64,000 bases of DNA from NCBI RefSeq assembly GCF_013408795.1, contig NZ_JACCCC010000001.1, forward strand, positions 496,001-560,000. The letters are read 5' to 3'. Numbering within the stretch: position 1 is the first letter of the stretch; each line of letters opens with the position of its first letter. The notes under the pieces are model-generated. The model saw nothing but the letters and a program-made list of their open reading frames with translations. It ran no database searches and had not been told where the DNA came from. The stretch comes from Spinactinospora alkalitolerans (GTDB lineage Bacteria; Actinomycetota; Actinomycetes; Streptosporangiales; Streptosporangiaceae). The position numbers and the translations under genes were made by a program. Of this stretch, positions 9,017 through 17,508 are shown one piece after another.

Positions 9017-10201
9017 TCACCAGGTCACCGGTAGGGCGTGCGGGGCACGGATCATTTTTCGGCGGTCCCACGCGATCTCTTCCTCTTCGACGGCGAGCCG
9101 CAGGCCGGGAAGGCGGCTGAGGAGCGCCCCGATGGCGGTGCGCAATTCGAGCCGGGCCAGACTCGCGCCCAGGCAGCGGTGGATGCCGTGACCGAAGGCG
9201 ATGTGGGGGTTGTGCTTCCGTGTGACGTCGAACCGGTCCGGTTCCGAGAAGACCCGCGGGTCGCGGTTGGCCGCCGACGTGGAGGGCTGCACCGCTTCGC
9301 CCGCCGCGATCCGCTGCCCGGACAGCTCCATGTCCTCTACGGCGACGCGCAACGTCCCCCCGCTCACCGAGATCGAGGTGAAGCGGAGAAGCTCCTCCAC
9401 GGCCCGGTCGAGCAGCTCCGGCCGCTCTCGGAGCAGCGCGGTCTGCTCGGGGCGGCCGAGCAGGACCACCACCGAGTTGGCGATGAGGGCGACGACGGTC
9501 TCGTACCCCGCCACCAGCAGTGTGGTTCCGAAGGACACGAGGTCACCGGTGTCCAGCCGCTCCTCCTCGGGCGCGTGGACCAGGTCGGTGAACAGGTCGT
9601 CGGCCGGTTCCGCCCGCCGCTCTGCGACGAGCGCCGACAGCATCGACCGCAGACCCGCAACCGCCTCCTCCATCTCCTCCGGTGAATGGGCGTCCACGCT
9701 CAGGTAGGCGTCGGCGCGGGAGCGGAAGCGGGAGAGGTCGTCGACGGTGATCCCGATGAGGCCGCCGATGACGTCCAGGGCCACCGGGCGCGCGAAGCCG
9801 GCGACCAGGTCTGCGGGAGGGCCGGAAGCGGTGAGAACGTCGAGTCGGGCCGCCGCGATTCGCTCCACGACCGGGCGCATCGCCCGTGCCCTGTGTGCGG
9901 TGAATCCGCGGGCGACCGCTGAGCGGAGCCGCGCGTGCTCCGTCCCGTCCAGGGTGGTGATCGACCGCCGGTCCAGCGGGATCGCCCGGGCACGGGGCGC
10001 GCCCGCAGCGGCTGCGGCGGCACGGCTGAACCGCTGGTCGGCGAGGAGCGCACGGTTGTCGGCGTGGCGGGTGACGAGCCAGGCTCCGGCTCCGGTGGGC
10101 AGGCGGATGGGGCAGACGGGCCGGTTCTCCCGCAGCTCGGCGAACTCCTCCGGCGGAAGGTGGGGGGAGTTTGTCCGTATTGGGAATTCGATCTCGGACA
10201 T
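9017..10201 (-). CDS. Cytochrome P450 monooxygenase
   Basis: This 394-residue soluble bacterial P450 shows the I-helix oxygen-activation motif AGYET (about residue 232), the K-helix ELLR, and the heme-binding loop FGHGIHRCLG with the axial cysteine near residue 343. I place the start at ATG 10201, because GGAG sits 6-7 bases upstream; an ATG four codons earlier (10213) is possible. It would hydroxylate or couple a cluster intermediate using external ferredoxin and ferredoxin reductase, neither of which is encoded nearby. It is divergent from the FAD hydroxylase at 10378, sharing a 176-bp promoter region that contains phased heptamer repeats, which supports membership in the cluster. Confidence 0.93.
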   Translation of the reverse strand: MSEIEFPIRTNSPHLPPEEFAELRENRPVCPIRLPTGAGAWLVTRHADNRALLADQRFSRAAAAAAGAPRARAIPLDRRSITTLDGTEHARLRSAVARGFTAHRARAMRPVVERIAAARLDVLTASGPPADLVAGFARPVALDVIGGLIGITVDDLSRFRSRADAYLSVDAHSPEEMEEAVAGLRSMLSALVAERRAEPADDLFTDLVHAPEEERLDTGDLVSFGTTLLVAGYETVVALIANSVVVLLGRPEQTALLRERPELLDRAVEELLRFTSISVSGGTLRVAVEDMELSGQRIAAGEAVQPSTSAANRDPRVFSEPDRFDVTRKHNPHIAFGHGIHRCLGASLARLELRTAIGALLSRLPGLRLAVEEEEIAWDRRKMIRAPHALPVTW

Positions 10202-10266
10202 CGGCGGCTCCATTCTCGTTCGGCGACGCGTGGGCCACGGCCGATGCCCAGGTGTCGCAAGCCGGG

Positions 10267-10295
10267 ATCGAGGAGCGCTCGCGGGGCGCTGGAGC
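10267..10295 (+). promoter_or_regulatory. Candidate SARP-binding heptamer repeats
   Basis: ATCGAGG (10267), CTCGCGG (10278) and CTGGAGC (10289) recur with an exact 11-bp period between the divergent P450 and FAD hydroxylase genes. A TAGCGT hexamer at 10323-10328 could be the -10 of the rightward promoter. The geometry matches SARP operators, though these repeats are less alike than those at 54.8 kb. Confidence 0.45.
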
Positions 10296-10377
10296 GGAGC
10301 GCACGGGTGCCGCGCGCCCGCCTAGCGTGTTCTGCCACAGGGACGATCGGTGGTCCGAGCGAAGTGGAGGGCGGAAC

Positions 10378-11997
10378 GTGGTGCACCAGATCGACACGGA
10401 CGTCTTGATCATCGGAGGGGGACTGGTCGGGCTTTCGGCGGCCGTCTTCACGGCGCATCAAGGGCTGCGGCCGGTTCTGATCGAGCGGCGCTCGGGGCTG
10501 TCACCGCATCCCCGGGCGCGCGGCGTCAATCCGCGGACCATGGAGCTCTTCCGGGGGGTCGGGCTGGAGGAGCGGATCCGCGGCACCGAGTCCGGCCGGG
10601 CGCTGGCCGGCAACAGTGGTGTCATCGCGATGGAGAGCCTGAGCGGGCGCCGCTTCGCCGAACTCCGGGAGGACTACCACGCGGACAGCGGCGCCGACTA
10701 CGGGCGGTTCAGCGCGTGCGGATGGTGCCTGTGCCACCAGGACGAACTCGAACCGATCCTGCGGGACCGGGCCGCGGAGCTCGGTGCGGACCTGCGGTTC
10801 GGGGTCGAGCTGTCCTCATTCGAACAGGACGGGGAGGGGGTCTCGGCCGTGGCGCGCCGGGCGTCGGGGGAGGAGCTCGCGATCCGATGCCGGTACCTCG
10901 TAGCCGCCGACGGAGCGGGCGGCACCGTACGGGAGCGGTTGGGCATCGGCCGCACGGGGCGCGCGAACATGGCCCGGTTCGTCAACATCGCCTTCGAAGC
11001 GGATCTGCGGGAGGCGCTGGGCGACCGCCGCTTCATCCTGTCCTATGTCACGGCGGCGGGGACCCGGTGCGCCCTGCTCCCGGTCGACAACGCCCATCGC
11101 TGGCTGCTGCACGTCATGGACGACACCGAGGGGGACCCGGAGGCCTACGGCGAGTCGCGCTGCACGGAGCTGGTCCGGCTGGCCGCGGGGATCCCCGACC
11201 TCCCGGTGCACGTCCGCGGCGTGGTTCCGTGGCAGGCCTCCGCCCTCGTCGCCGACTCATTCACCCGGGGACGCGTACACCTGGTCGGCGACGCGGCCCA
11301 TGTGATGCCGCCGAGCGGCGCATTCGGCTCCAATACCGGGGTGGCCGACGCGCACAACCTGGCCTGGAAGCTCGCCCTGATGGTCACCGGTGCGGCCGGC
11401 GCGTCGCTGGCGGCCAGCTATGAGGAGGAACGCAGGCCGGTGGCGCTGGCGACGGTACGCCAGGCGGTGCTGCGCTCGCAGGACCGCCCGAGGCTGCTGC
11501 GCGGCGGCCGGGGCGAGCCTCCGGCCGGACTGAGGCCCGATCCGGAGGTCATGTTCGGCTACCGGTACGCCTCCGCCGCGGTCCCGGGGGCGGTGCCCGC
11601 CGGCCCGGACGAGGTCTGGGGCGGCGTCGATCCGGGCGCCCCCGGGACGCGTGCCCCGCACGTACCGCTGCGCGGTGCCGCGGCGTCCACCACGGACCTG
11701 TTCGGCCCCCGGTTCACCCTGCTGAGTGCGCCGGGAGACGGCGCATGGGCCGCCGCCGCGCGGCGGACGGCGGAGAGGTACGGCGTCGAGGTGTCCTGCC
11801 GCACGGTCGGCCCCGGGGAGCCGGCGGCGGATGAGGCCGGTGCCTGGGCCCCCGCCTACGGGGTGGGCGCGGGCGGGGCGGTGCTGGTCCGTCCGGACGG
11901 CTTCGTGGCGTGGCGCTCGCCGGGGCCCCCGGTGGACGGGGCGGCCGGCGCGGTGGGCGACGCCCTGGCGGCGGTTCTGGGGCGGAGGACCTTCTGA
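10378..11997 (+). CDS. FAD-dependent aromatic polyketide hydroxylase (PheA/TfdB type)
   Basis: This 539-residue class A flavoprotein monooxygenase starts with the dinucleotide-binding loop LIIGGGLVGLSAA. The second FAD motif is VHLVGDAAHVMPP near residue 300. The C-terminal thioredoxin-like domain ends in the usual VRPDGFVAWR. Enzymes of this type (for example RdmE, PgaE and MtmOIV relatives) hydroxylate or oxidatively rearrange aromatic polyketides with NADPH and O2. The GTG at 10378 is chosen because GGAGG sits 7 bases upstream; further upstream codons run into the divergent promoter. It is followed after 147 bp by the GT87/DrrAB genes and may be read with them. Confidence 0.92.
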   Translation: MVHQIDTDVLIIGGGLVGLSAAVFTAHQGLRPVLIERRSGLSPHPRARGVNPRTMELFRGVGLEERIRGTESGRALAGNSGVIAMESLSGRRFAELREDYHADSGADYGRFSACGWCLCHQDELEPILRDRAAELGADLRFGVELSSFEQDGEGVSAVARRASGEELAIRCRYLVAADGAGGTVRERLGIGRTGRANMARFVNIAFEADLREALGDRRFILSYVTAAGTRCALLPVDNAHRWLLHVMDDTEGDPEAYGESRCTELVRLAAGIPDLPVHVRGVVPWQASALVADSFTRGRVHLVGDAAHVMPPSGAFGSNTGVADAHNLAWKLALMVTGAAGASLAASYEEERRPVALATVRQAVLRSQDRPRLLRGGRGEPPAGLRPDPEVMFGYRYASAAVPGAVPAGPDEVWGGVDPGAPGTRAPHVPLRGAAASTTDLFGPRFTLLSAPGDGAWAAAARRTAERYGVEVSCRTVGPGEPAADEAGAWAPAYGVGAGGAVLVRPDGFVAWRSPGPPVDGAAGAVGDALAAVLGRRTF

Positions 11998-12075
11998 TCT
12001 GCACCCCGGCCCGCGTCGCCGTGCCGGGGCGGGTGCCTTCCATCGGGGCACCAGGGCGAGCCCAGGAGGGCGTGC

Positions 12076-12104
12076 GACCGTCCCTTCCGATGCCGCGGAC
12101 GGTC
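12076..12104. terminator. Possible hairpin between the FAD hydroxylase and GT87 genes
   Basis: GACCGTCC and GGACGGTC (8 bp, perfect) enclose a 13-nt loop in the 147-bp gap. There is no T-tract. It may be a weak terminator or attenuator separating the hydroxylase from the export genes. Confidence 0.3.
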
Positions 12105-12144
12105 ACGAGGGGCCGGAAGCCCGGACAGAGGGAGGTGCCGGTAG

Positions 12145-13416
12145 GTGCTGAGGACGAACCGGAGGGACGTCGCGGAGGACACGGGGCCGTTCTGCCGCGC
12201 GGTGGAACGGCGGCCGCTCATCGCCTTGGTGGTCAGCAGTCTGGTCCTGACGGCGGCGTACTGGGCATGGCTGCTCATGGTGTCCCCCGAATGGGGCCAG
12301 GTCGACATGCGGATCTACCTGGACGCGACCGCCCTCATGCTGGACGGGGGCGAGCTCTACGAGGCCGAGCCGCCGTTCAACTATCCGCCGTTCGCGGCGT
12401 TCCTCTTCGTCCCCCTGGCTCTTCTGGGGGCGACGCCTTCGGCGGTGCTGTGGTACATCGCCAAGCTGATGTGCCTGCAACTCGTGGTGTGGTGGTACCT
12501 GGAGCGGAGAGGCACTCCGCTCCGCTCCCGGATGGCCCTCACGGTGGCGGCCGCCGCCCTGTTCCCGGTCTTCATGGAGCCTCTCTCACACGAGTTCTCC
12601 ACCGGGCAGGTGAACCTGCTCCTCATGTGGATCGTCCTGGTGGACCTGATCCGTCCCCAGGGAGCGCGGTGGCGCGGCGTCCTGACCGGGATCGCGGCCG
12701 GGATCAAGGTGGTCCCCGCCCTGTTCATCGTCTATCTGCTGGTGACCCGGCAGTTCCGGGCCGCGGCGGTCGCCACGGGGACGTTCCTGGGCACGGTCGC
12801 GCTGGGATTCGCCGTGCTGCCGGGGACGGCCTGGACCTACTGGAGCTCGGTGCTGTGGACGACCGATCGGGTGCACGCGAATCCGGAGATCCCGCTGAAC
12901 CAGTCGATCATGGGGGTGATCATCCGCTTCGCCCACACCGACGACGTCCGCCTCGTCTGGTTCCCGATCGCCGCGGCCTTCACCCTGGTGGTGCTGGCGG
13001 TGGCGGCGGGGCTGCACCGGCGGGGGAGCTCGCTGGAGGCGCTCACCCTCGTCGGTCTGGCCGTCCCCATGGCGACCCCCCACGCCTGGACCCACCACTG
13101 GGCGTGGCTGCTGCCCGCGGTCCTGCTGCTGTTCTCCTGGGGACGCGGTTCGGCCTGGCGGAGCCTGGTCGCGGTGCTGCTCTTCCTGCTCACCGTCGGC
13201 CGGACGTATCTGGCGGTGAACCTGCTCAATGGGCATGACCCCTGGTCACACCTTGGCGCGCTGGAGTTGAGCGGGCTTGAACAGCTCATGGCGGCACCGC
13301 TGGTGATCTTCGCCGTGGCGATGCTGGTGATCTCGGCCACGCGGCTGCGCGGACTTCCCGCACCCGCCGGTGATGAGGCCGGCGGAAACGAGGAGGTGGC
13401 GTGGACCGGCCGGTGA
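12145..13416 (+). CDS. GT87 (DUF2029) polyprenyl-phosphate-sugar-dependent membrane glycosyltransferase
   Basis: This 423-residue protein has roughly ten membrane helices and the GT-C hallmark acidic loop after TM1 (GQVDMRIYLDATALMLDGG), followed by YEAEPPFNYPPFAAF. That pattern is typical of the GT87/PimE-like family, which transfers mannose from polyprenyl-phosphate-mannose outside the membrane. The start is GTG at 12145 behind GGGAGG. Its last 16 bases overlap the start of the DrrA-type ATPase gene, so it is transcribed and probably translated with the pump. Such an enzyme is unusual in a type II polyketide cluster. It might glycosylate product or envelope outside the cell, or be a passenger; the substrate cannot be deduced. 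Confidence 0.8.
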   Translation: MLRTNRRDVAEDTGPFCRAVERRPLIALVVSSLVLTAAYWAWLLMVSPEWGQVDMRIYLDATALMLDGGELYEAEPPFNYPPFAAFLFVPLALLGATPSAVLWYIAKLMCLQLVVWWYLERRGTPLRSRMALTVAAAALFPVFMEPLSHEFSTGQVNLLLMWIVLVDLIRPQGARWRGVLTGIAAGIKVVPALFIVYLLVTRQFRAAAVATGTFLGTVALGFAVLPGTAWTYWSSVLWTTDRVHANPEIPLNQSIMGVIIRFAHTDDVRLVWFPIAAAFTLVVLAVAAGLHRRGSSLEALTLVGLAVPMATPHAWTHHWAWLLPAVLLLFSWGRGSAWRSLVAVLLFLLTVGRTYLAVNLLNGHDPWSHLGALELSGLEQLMAAPLVIFAVAMLVISATRLRGLPAPAGDEAGGNEEVAWTGR

Positions 13417-14333
13417 TCGAAGCCGTCGGCCTCATCCGGGAATTCGGCGGGGTCACGGCGCTGGACGGGGTCGGGCTGCACGTCTGCGCCGGCGAAGTGC
13501 TCGGCCTGCTGGGGCACAACGGTGCGGGGAAGACGACACTCGTCGACATCCTGACCACGCTGATCCCCCCGACCGGGGGGACCGCGCGTGTCGCCGGGTG
13601 CGACGTCGTCGCAGAGGGGCGCGAAGTGCGACGGAGGATCGGCGTCGCCGGGCAGTTCAGCTCTGTGGACGTGCGGATGAGCGGGTGCGACAACCTGGTG
13701 TTCGTGGCGCGCCTGCTCGGTGCCGGACGTCGCGCGGCGAGGGAGCGGACTGAGCGGCTCCTGGAGGCGTTCGGCCTGGCCGAGGCGGCGGGCAGGCCCG
13801 CAGCGGAGTACTCCGGCGGCATGCTGCGGCGTCTCGATCTGGCGGCCTGCCTCCTCGGGAGCCCGGAGGCGGTGTTCCTGGACGAGCCGACCACCGGGCT
13901 GGACCCGGCGGGGCGCGCCGCGCTGTGGAGCGTGGTCGAGGAGCTCGCCGCGGAGGGGTGCGCCGTCCTGCTGACCACGCAGTACCTGGAGGAGGCGGAC
14001 CGCCTCGCGGACCGGATCACGGTGCTGTCCCGGGGGCGTGTGGCCGCAGAGGGGACGGCGGCCGAGCTCAAGGCTGGCCTGGGCAGCCTGAGCGTGTCGC
14101 TCTCCTTCGGCTCGGGGGCCGACCGCGGCGCCGCCCTGCGCGTCCTGCGCGAGGCCGGGTTCGATCCTTACGGCGACGGAGAGCGGACCGTGGTCCCCAT
14201 CGATGCGCCGCGGATGCTGGCCGGTGTCGTCCGGTCCCTCGACGCATCGGGTCTCGAACCCTCCAGGATCTCCCTGGACGAGCCGACGCTCGACGACGTC
14301 TTCGCCGCATTGACGCGGCGACCGGCCCCATGA
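13401..14333 (+). CDS. drrA: DrrA-type ABC exporter ATPase
   Basis: This 310-residue ATPase has Walker A GHNGAGKTT near residue 40, signature YSGGM (family LSGG-like), Walker B VFLDEPTTGLD and a switch histidine position replaced by Q in LLTTQYLEEAD, as is normal for DrrA relatives. The C-terminal extension of about 90 residues is characteristic of drug-resistance DrrA proteins. With the permease 16 bp downstream it forms a DrrAB pump that exports anthracycline-like aromatic polyketides in related clusters. GTG at 13401 has GGAGG a few bases upstream and lies inside the 3' end of the GT87 gene. Export of, and resistance to, the cluster product is the likely role. Confidence 0.9.
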   Translation: MDRPVIEAVGLIREFGGVTALDGVGLHVCAGEVLGLLGHNGAGKTTLVDILTTLIPPTGGTARVAGCDVVAEGREVRRRIGVAGQFSSVDVRMSGCDNLVFVARLLGAGRRAARERTERLLEAFGLAEAAGRPAAEYSGGMLRRLDLAACLLGSPEAVFLDEPTTGLDPAGRAALWSVVEELAAEGCAVLLTTQYLEEADRLADRITVLSRGRVAAEGTAAELKAGLGSLSVSLSFGSGADRGAALRVLREAGFDPYGDGERTVVPIDAPRMLAGVVRSLDASGLEPSRISLDEPTLDDVFAALTRRPAP

Positions 14334-14349
14334 CCAAGGAGGCGTTCAC

Positions 14350-15180
14350 GTGGTGACCGAGACGGTCGCGTCCGCTGCGGCGGTGCGGGGCGGCACCGGA
14401 CCGCGCTGGGAGGGCACCGGGCTGGCGGGTCAGGTGCGCGTGTTGGCCGGCCGGTCGCTGCGTTCCCTGCGCTCCCCCCGGATGCTGCTGATCAGCCTGG
14501 TCCAGCCGCTGATCCTGCTGACGCTGTTCAGCCAGATGTTCCGGAGCATCATCGAGGCGCAGGGATTCCCGGCCGGGATCTCCTACATCGACTACCTGAC
14601 CCCGGCGATCCTGGTGACGACCGCGGCGCAGACGGCGATGTGGACGGGGACGGGGATCGCGGACGAACTGCGCGACGGCGTCCTGCCCCGGCTCCGCAGG
14701 CTGCCGGTGAACCTGGCCGCGGTCGTCATCGGGCGCAATCTGCACGACGCAGTCCGGATCGCCATGCAGGTGGGGGTGCTCACCGTGGTGGCCGTGGCGC
14801 TGCTGGGCCACCGCCCGCCGGCGGGGATCGCCGGAGCGCTGGCGGCGATGGCCGTGGCGGTGGTGATCGGAACCGCCCTGTCCGGGATCTTCCTCGCGCT
14901 GGGCACATGGCTGCGTAACCCCGAGCTCCTCCAGATGGTGGGGGTGGCGGTCGTGTTCCCGCTGATGTTCGTCTCGACGGCGTTCGTCCCGCTCGCCGAT
15001 CAGCCGGGTTGGCTCGCGACGCTCGCGTCGGCGAATCCGATCACCTATGCCATCGAGGCGGCGCGAGGGCTGGTGCTGGGGCAGGGCGGAGGCGGTTCCC
15101 TCCTCGTTGTACTGGGGGTTTCGGCGCTTCTCGAAGTGGCGGGATGTCTGGTCGCCTCTGCCCTGATTCGGAGACCGTAA
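14350..15180 (+). CDS. drrB: DrrB-type ABC-2 transporter permease
   Basis: This is a 276-residue permease with six predicted membrane segments and the ABC-2 signature region in the second half (LQMVGVAVVFPLMFVSTAF, then FVPLADQPGWL and NPITYAIEAARGL), as in DrrB/NodJ proteins. The start is GTG at 14350, 7 bases after AAGGAGG. It is paired with the ATPase immediately upstream. It should form the membrane channel of a two-component exporter for the polyketide glycoside. No third component is seen. The operon ends here, and the following 400 bp are non-coding. Confidence 0.9.
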   Translation: MVTETVASAAAVRGGTGPRWEGTGLAGQVRVLAGRSLRSLRSPRMLLISLVQPLILLTLFSQMFRSIIEAQGFPAGISYIDYLTPAILVTTAAQTAMWTGTGIADELRDGVLPRLRRLPVNLAAVVIGRNLHDAVRIAMQVGVLTVVAVALLGHRPPAGIAGALAAMAVAVVIGTALSGIFLALGTWLRNPELLQMVGVAVVFPLMFVSTAFVPLADQPGWLATLASANPITYAIEAARGLVLGQGGGGSLLVVLGVSALLEVAGCLVASALIRRP

Positions 15181-15587
15181 AGCTTATCCCACTGAGAGTG
15201 ATCAATCCACTGATATTCGGGTTCCCCATAGGGCTTGGTGCGTGTTTTCGTGCCTGATGTCGCTTATGGGGAGGATGGCCGGTCCTGGACGCCGGGCCCC
15301 TGCGTGACCACTGGGATTCGGGAGGGATTTTAATTACAATCAAGATAATTGTGCGAAAAAGATGTCAATAGGGTGACATGGGCTTTTCCGGTCCATGGTC
15401 CGCAACATTGCTTCTGTGTTCCTCTCGACAATCGAAAAAGGGGCTGTCCCGGAGTCGTCGAGGAAGAACGGCCGGCAGTAGTCCGGTCGGGCCGCTTTGG
15501 CCGCGTTCTCAGCCGCCTGCTCTGCGTTCCATCGGGGAGCAGTGGAGCGCGCTCAAGGGCGAGCCGACTCTATGGAGGGTGCGATCT
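15181..15587. other. Non-coding leader/promoter region of the small SARP
   Basis: These 407 bp hold no gene. CCCCATA (15224-15230) and TATGGGG (15265-15271) form a widely spaced inverted repeat that may end the drrAB transcript. An unusually AT-rich segment at about 15328-15372 (with TTTTAATTACAA and AAGATAATTG) stands out from the surrounding GC-rich sequence and probably carries the SARP promoter, leaving a 5' leader of around 200 bases. Confidence 0.45.
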
Positions 15588-16370
15588 GTGGTGGAAGCGG
15601 CGGACCGGATGGTGGGCGACATCCGATTCTCGATCCTCGGGGCGTTGGAAGTCGGTGCGGCAGGTCGGATGAGTGCGCCCAGCGCGCCTCGCCTCCGGCA
15701 GGTTCTCGCCCTCTTCCTCGCCCGCGAGAACCAGACGGTCACACGGGACGCCGTCATCTCCGAGATGTGGGGCGAGTCGCCCCCCAGGACCGCGGTGGCG
15801 ACCGTCCAGACGTACGTGTACCAGCTCCGGCGGGGGGCCCTGTACGCGGAAGAGCTCATCACGCGACCGGGCGGGTACGTGCTCATCGTTCCCGAAGGGG
15901 CGCTCGACCTGCATCACTTCGAGGCGCTCGCGGCCGAGGGGGAGACGCTTCTCCGGCGGGGCCGCACCAGGGAGGCGGCCGGGAGGCTCGGTCAGGCGCT
16001 CGATCTGTGGAAGGGGGAGCCCCTCTCCGACACCCCCAAGGGTCCGACGCTGAGCGCCTATGCCGCCGCGCTGCAGGAGCGCCGCAGACAGGTGCTCATG
16101 CAGCGGATCAACGCCGACATGCTCTGCGGGGACGACTACCGGGTGATAGGTGAGCTGCGCATGCTCATCCAGGCCGACCCGTACAACGAGTGGTACCACG
16201 AGCAGTTGATCAAGGCGCTTTTCCGGTCCGGGCGGCGCTGGGATGCGCTGCAGAGCTACCAGGAACTGGAACGGCTGCTCAGCGACGAGCTCGACCTGCC
16301 CCCCTCGGACCGGCTGCGGCGCCTCTACGCGGAATTCCTGGGGGGCGGCCACATCCGAAGGGTCGGGTGA
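15588..16370 (+). CDS. Small SARP-family pathway activator
   Basis: This 260-residue regulator contains only the two canonical SARP parts. The first is an OmpR-like winged helix (about 10-100; FSILGALEV, SAPRLRQVLALFLARENQTV, TVQTYVYQLRRG), and the second is a bacterial transcriptional activator domain (about 105-250; WYHEQLIKALFRSGRRWDAL). The size and layout are those of ActII-ORF4, DnrI or RedD, the cluster-situated activators of aromatic polyketides. GTG at 15588 has GGAGGG 8 bases upstream; an internal ATG at 15609 is the alternative. It probably binds the 11-bp phased heptamers found at several promoters in the window. It converges with the Tat-secreted protein gene, 27 bp away. Confidence 0.9.
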   Translation: MVEAADRMVGDIRFSILGALEVGAAGRMSAPSAPRLRQVLALFLARENQTVTRDAVISEMWGESPPRTAVATVQTYVYQLRRGALYAEELITRPGGYVLIVPEGALDLHHFEALAAEGETLLRRGRTREAAGRLGQALDLWKGEPLSDTPKGPTLSAYAAALQERRRQVLMQRINADMLCGDDYRVIGELRMLIQADPYNEWYHEQLIKALFRSGRRWDALQSYQELERLLSDELDLPPSDRLRRLYAEFLGGGHIRRVG

Positions 16371-16397
16371 GGCCGCTCCCCAGCGGTCTCTGTCGGA

Positions 16398-17312
16398 TCA
16401 GCACAGCTCGACGACGCTGTACGCCCCCTGGGAGGCCTGCGTCTCACCGGTGTAGGGGTCCTTTACGTGCGAGAGGATGCTGAACAGGCCGGTGGGAAGG
16501 CCTTCGACGCGCACTGTGCCGCGTCGGCCCGGGGAGATCGGCAGCATGCCTCCGAACCGCTCTTGGACGTAGGGCTCGGGCAGGGGGGAGCCGGAGCGGA
16601 GCGAGTCATAGTAGGCGGCCACGTCCTCGGCGGTCTTCCCGTCGATCAGCTTGCGCAGAATGATCTCCTGGGGGAGCGGCGTCTTGTTGTCGAAGCGGAT
16701 GACGGAATCCGCCGGGAACCTGCCGCGTATGTCGAAGACGGGCCCGTCCGTGGTCTGGCGTGCGGTGAGGCGCACATCGGCGCGCAGAGGCGGGGTGTCG
16801 ACCCCCGGGCCGGTCACCTCCACCGGGGCGACGTGGAACGGAGGGCGGTCCGGCACCCACTGGGCGGCCGCCTCTCCCAGGTGGTAGGTGGTGTCGCGGA
16901 GGCACGTGGTGTAGATCGTGCGGCGGCCGGGGTACACCGCGGCACCGCCGTTGAAATCGACCTCCCGGTACAGCGCGCGCCTCGCCGGCAGGGCGATCTC
17001 CGGGTCGTCGGAATTGCCGGCCGTGATGAGCTCGATGGCTCGTTCGATGGTGGTCCCCCGGCGCATGCGCAGGATCGAGAAGTAGTGCCCTGATTCGTCC
17101 CGGGTGGTCGCGTGGAAACCGGTCACTCCCGCCCGCAGCGGGCCTGAGGGGGAGAGTTCCCAGCCTTCATGCGTCAGGGTCACGTCCACCCGGGCCGGGC
17201 GGGGGCGTCCGCCGGGTGCGCCCGCGGCGGCGGCGGGCGCACCCGCGGCGGGCAGGGAAGCGAGGGTCAGCGCGGCCGCTCCACCGAGGAAACGGCGCCG
17301 GGGCATGGTCAT
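16398..17312 (-). CDS. Tat-exported protein of unknown function
   Basis: The start is ATG at 17312, directly after GGAGGTGGCAG, giving 304 residues. The N-terminus has a twin-arginine signal (PRRRFLGGAAALTLASLPAAG) with an AxA cleavage region near residue 30, so a folded, perhaps cofactor-bearing protein is exported. The mature protein is mostly beta-strand-like with a conserved-looking SGHYFSILRM segment and a C-terminal GLPTGLFSILSHVKDPYTGE. I do not recognise the family. Its promoter carries the best-orientated SARP-like repeats in this part of the cluster, and it is divergent from an FAD hydroxylase. It is therefore likely co-regulated with the pathway, perhaps in late oxidation, sequestration or resistance outside the membrane. 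Confidence 0.75.
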   Translation of the reverse strand: MTMPRRRFLGGAAALTLASLPAAGAPAAAAGAPGGRPRPARVDVTLTHEGWELSPSGPLRAGVTGFHATTRDESGHYFSILRMRRGTTIERAIELITAGNSDDPEIALPARRALYREVDFNGGAAVYPGRRTIYTTCLRDTTYHLGEAAAQWVPDRPPFHVAPVEVTGPGVDTPPLRADVRLTARQTTDGPVFDIRGRFPADSVIRFDNKTPLPQEIILRKLIDGKTAEDVAAYYDSLRSGSPLPEPYVQERFGGMLPISPGRRGTVRVEGLPTGLFSILSHVKDPYTGETQASQGAYSVVELC

Positions 17313-17356
17313 CTGCCACCTCCATGTCGGGTCGTCCCACGTTTTTGCCAGTGCCC

Positions 17357-17385
17357 ACTCGAAGCGGACTCGTGCGGGACCTGAA
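17357..17385 (-). promoter_or_regulatory. Candidate SARP-binding heptamer repeats
   Basis: Read on the minus strand, TTCAGGT, CACGAGT and TTCGAGT recur with an exact 11-bp period (17385-17379, 17374-17368, 17363-17357). They end 45 bp before the Tat-protein start and lie 124 bp upstream of the divergent FAD hydroxylase. The sequence CGAGTCCGCTTC is shared with the site before the polyketide core operon at 29.0 kb. Confidence 0.55.
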
Positions 17386-17508
17386 GAGGAGGAGGGCCCG
17401 CGTGCCCGAGCGCGCGCACAGCGGGCTTCGAGCGGGTGCGGCGACCATGCACGGGCGGCGCCCCCGAAGGGCGGGACCGCCACCGAATCACCCTGCAAGG
17501 GAGGACTC

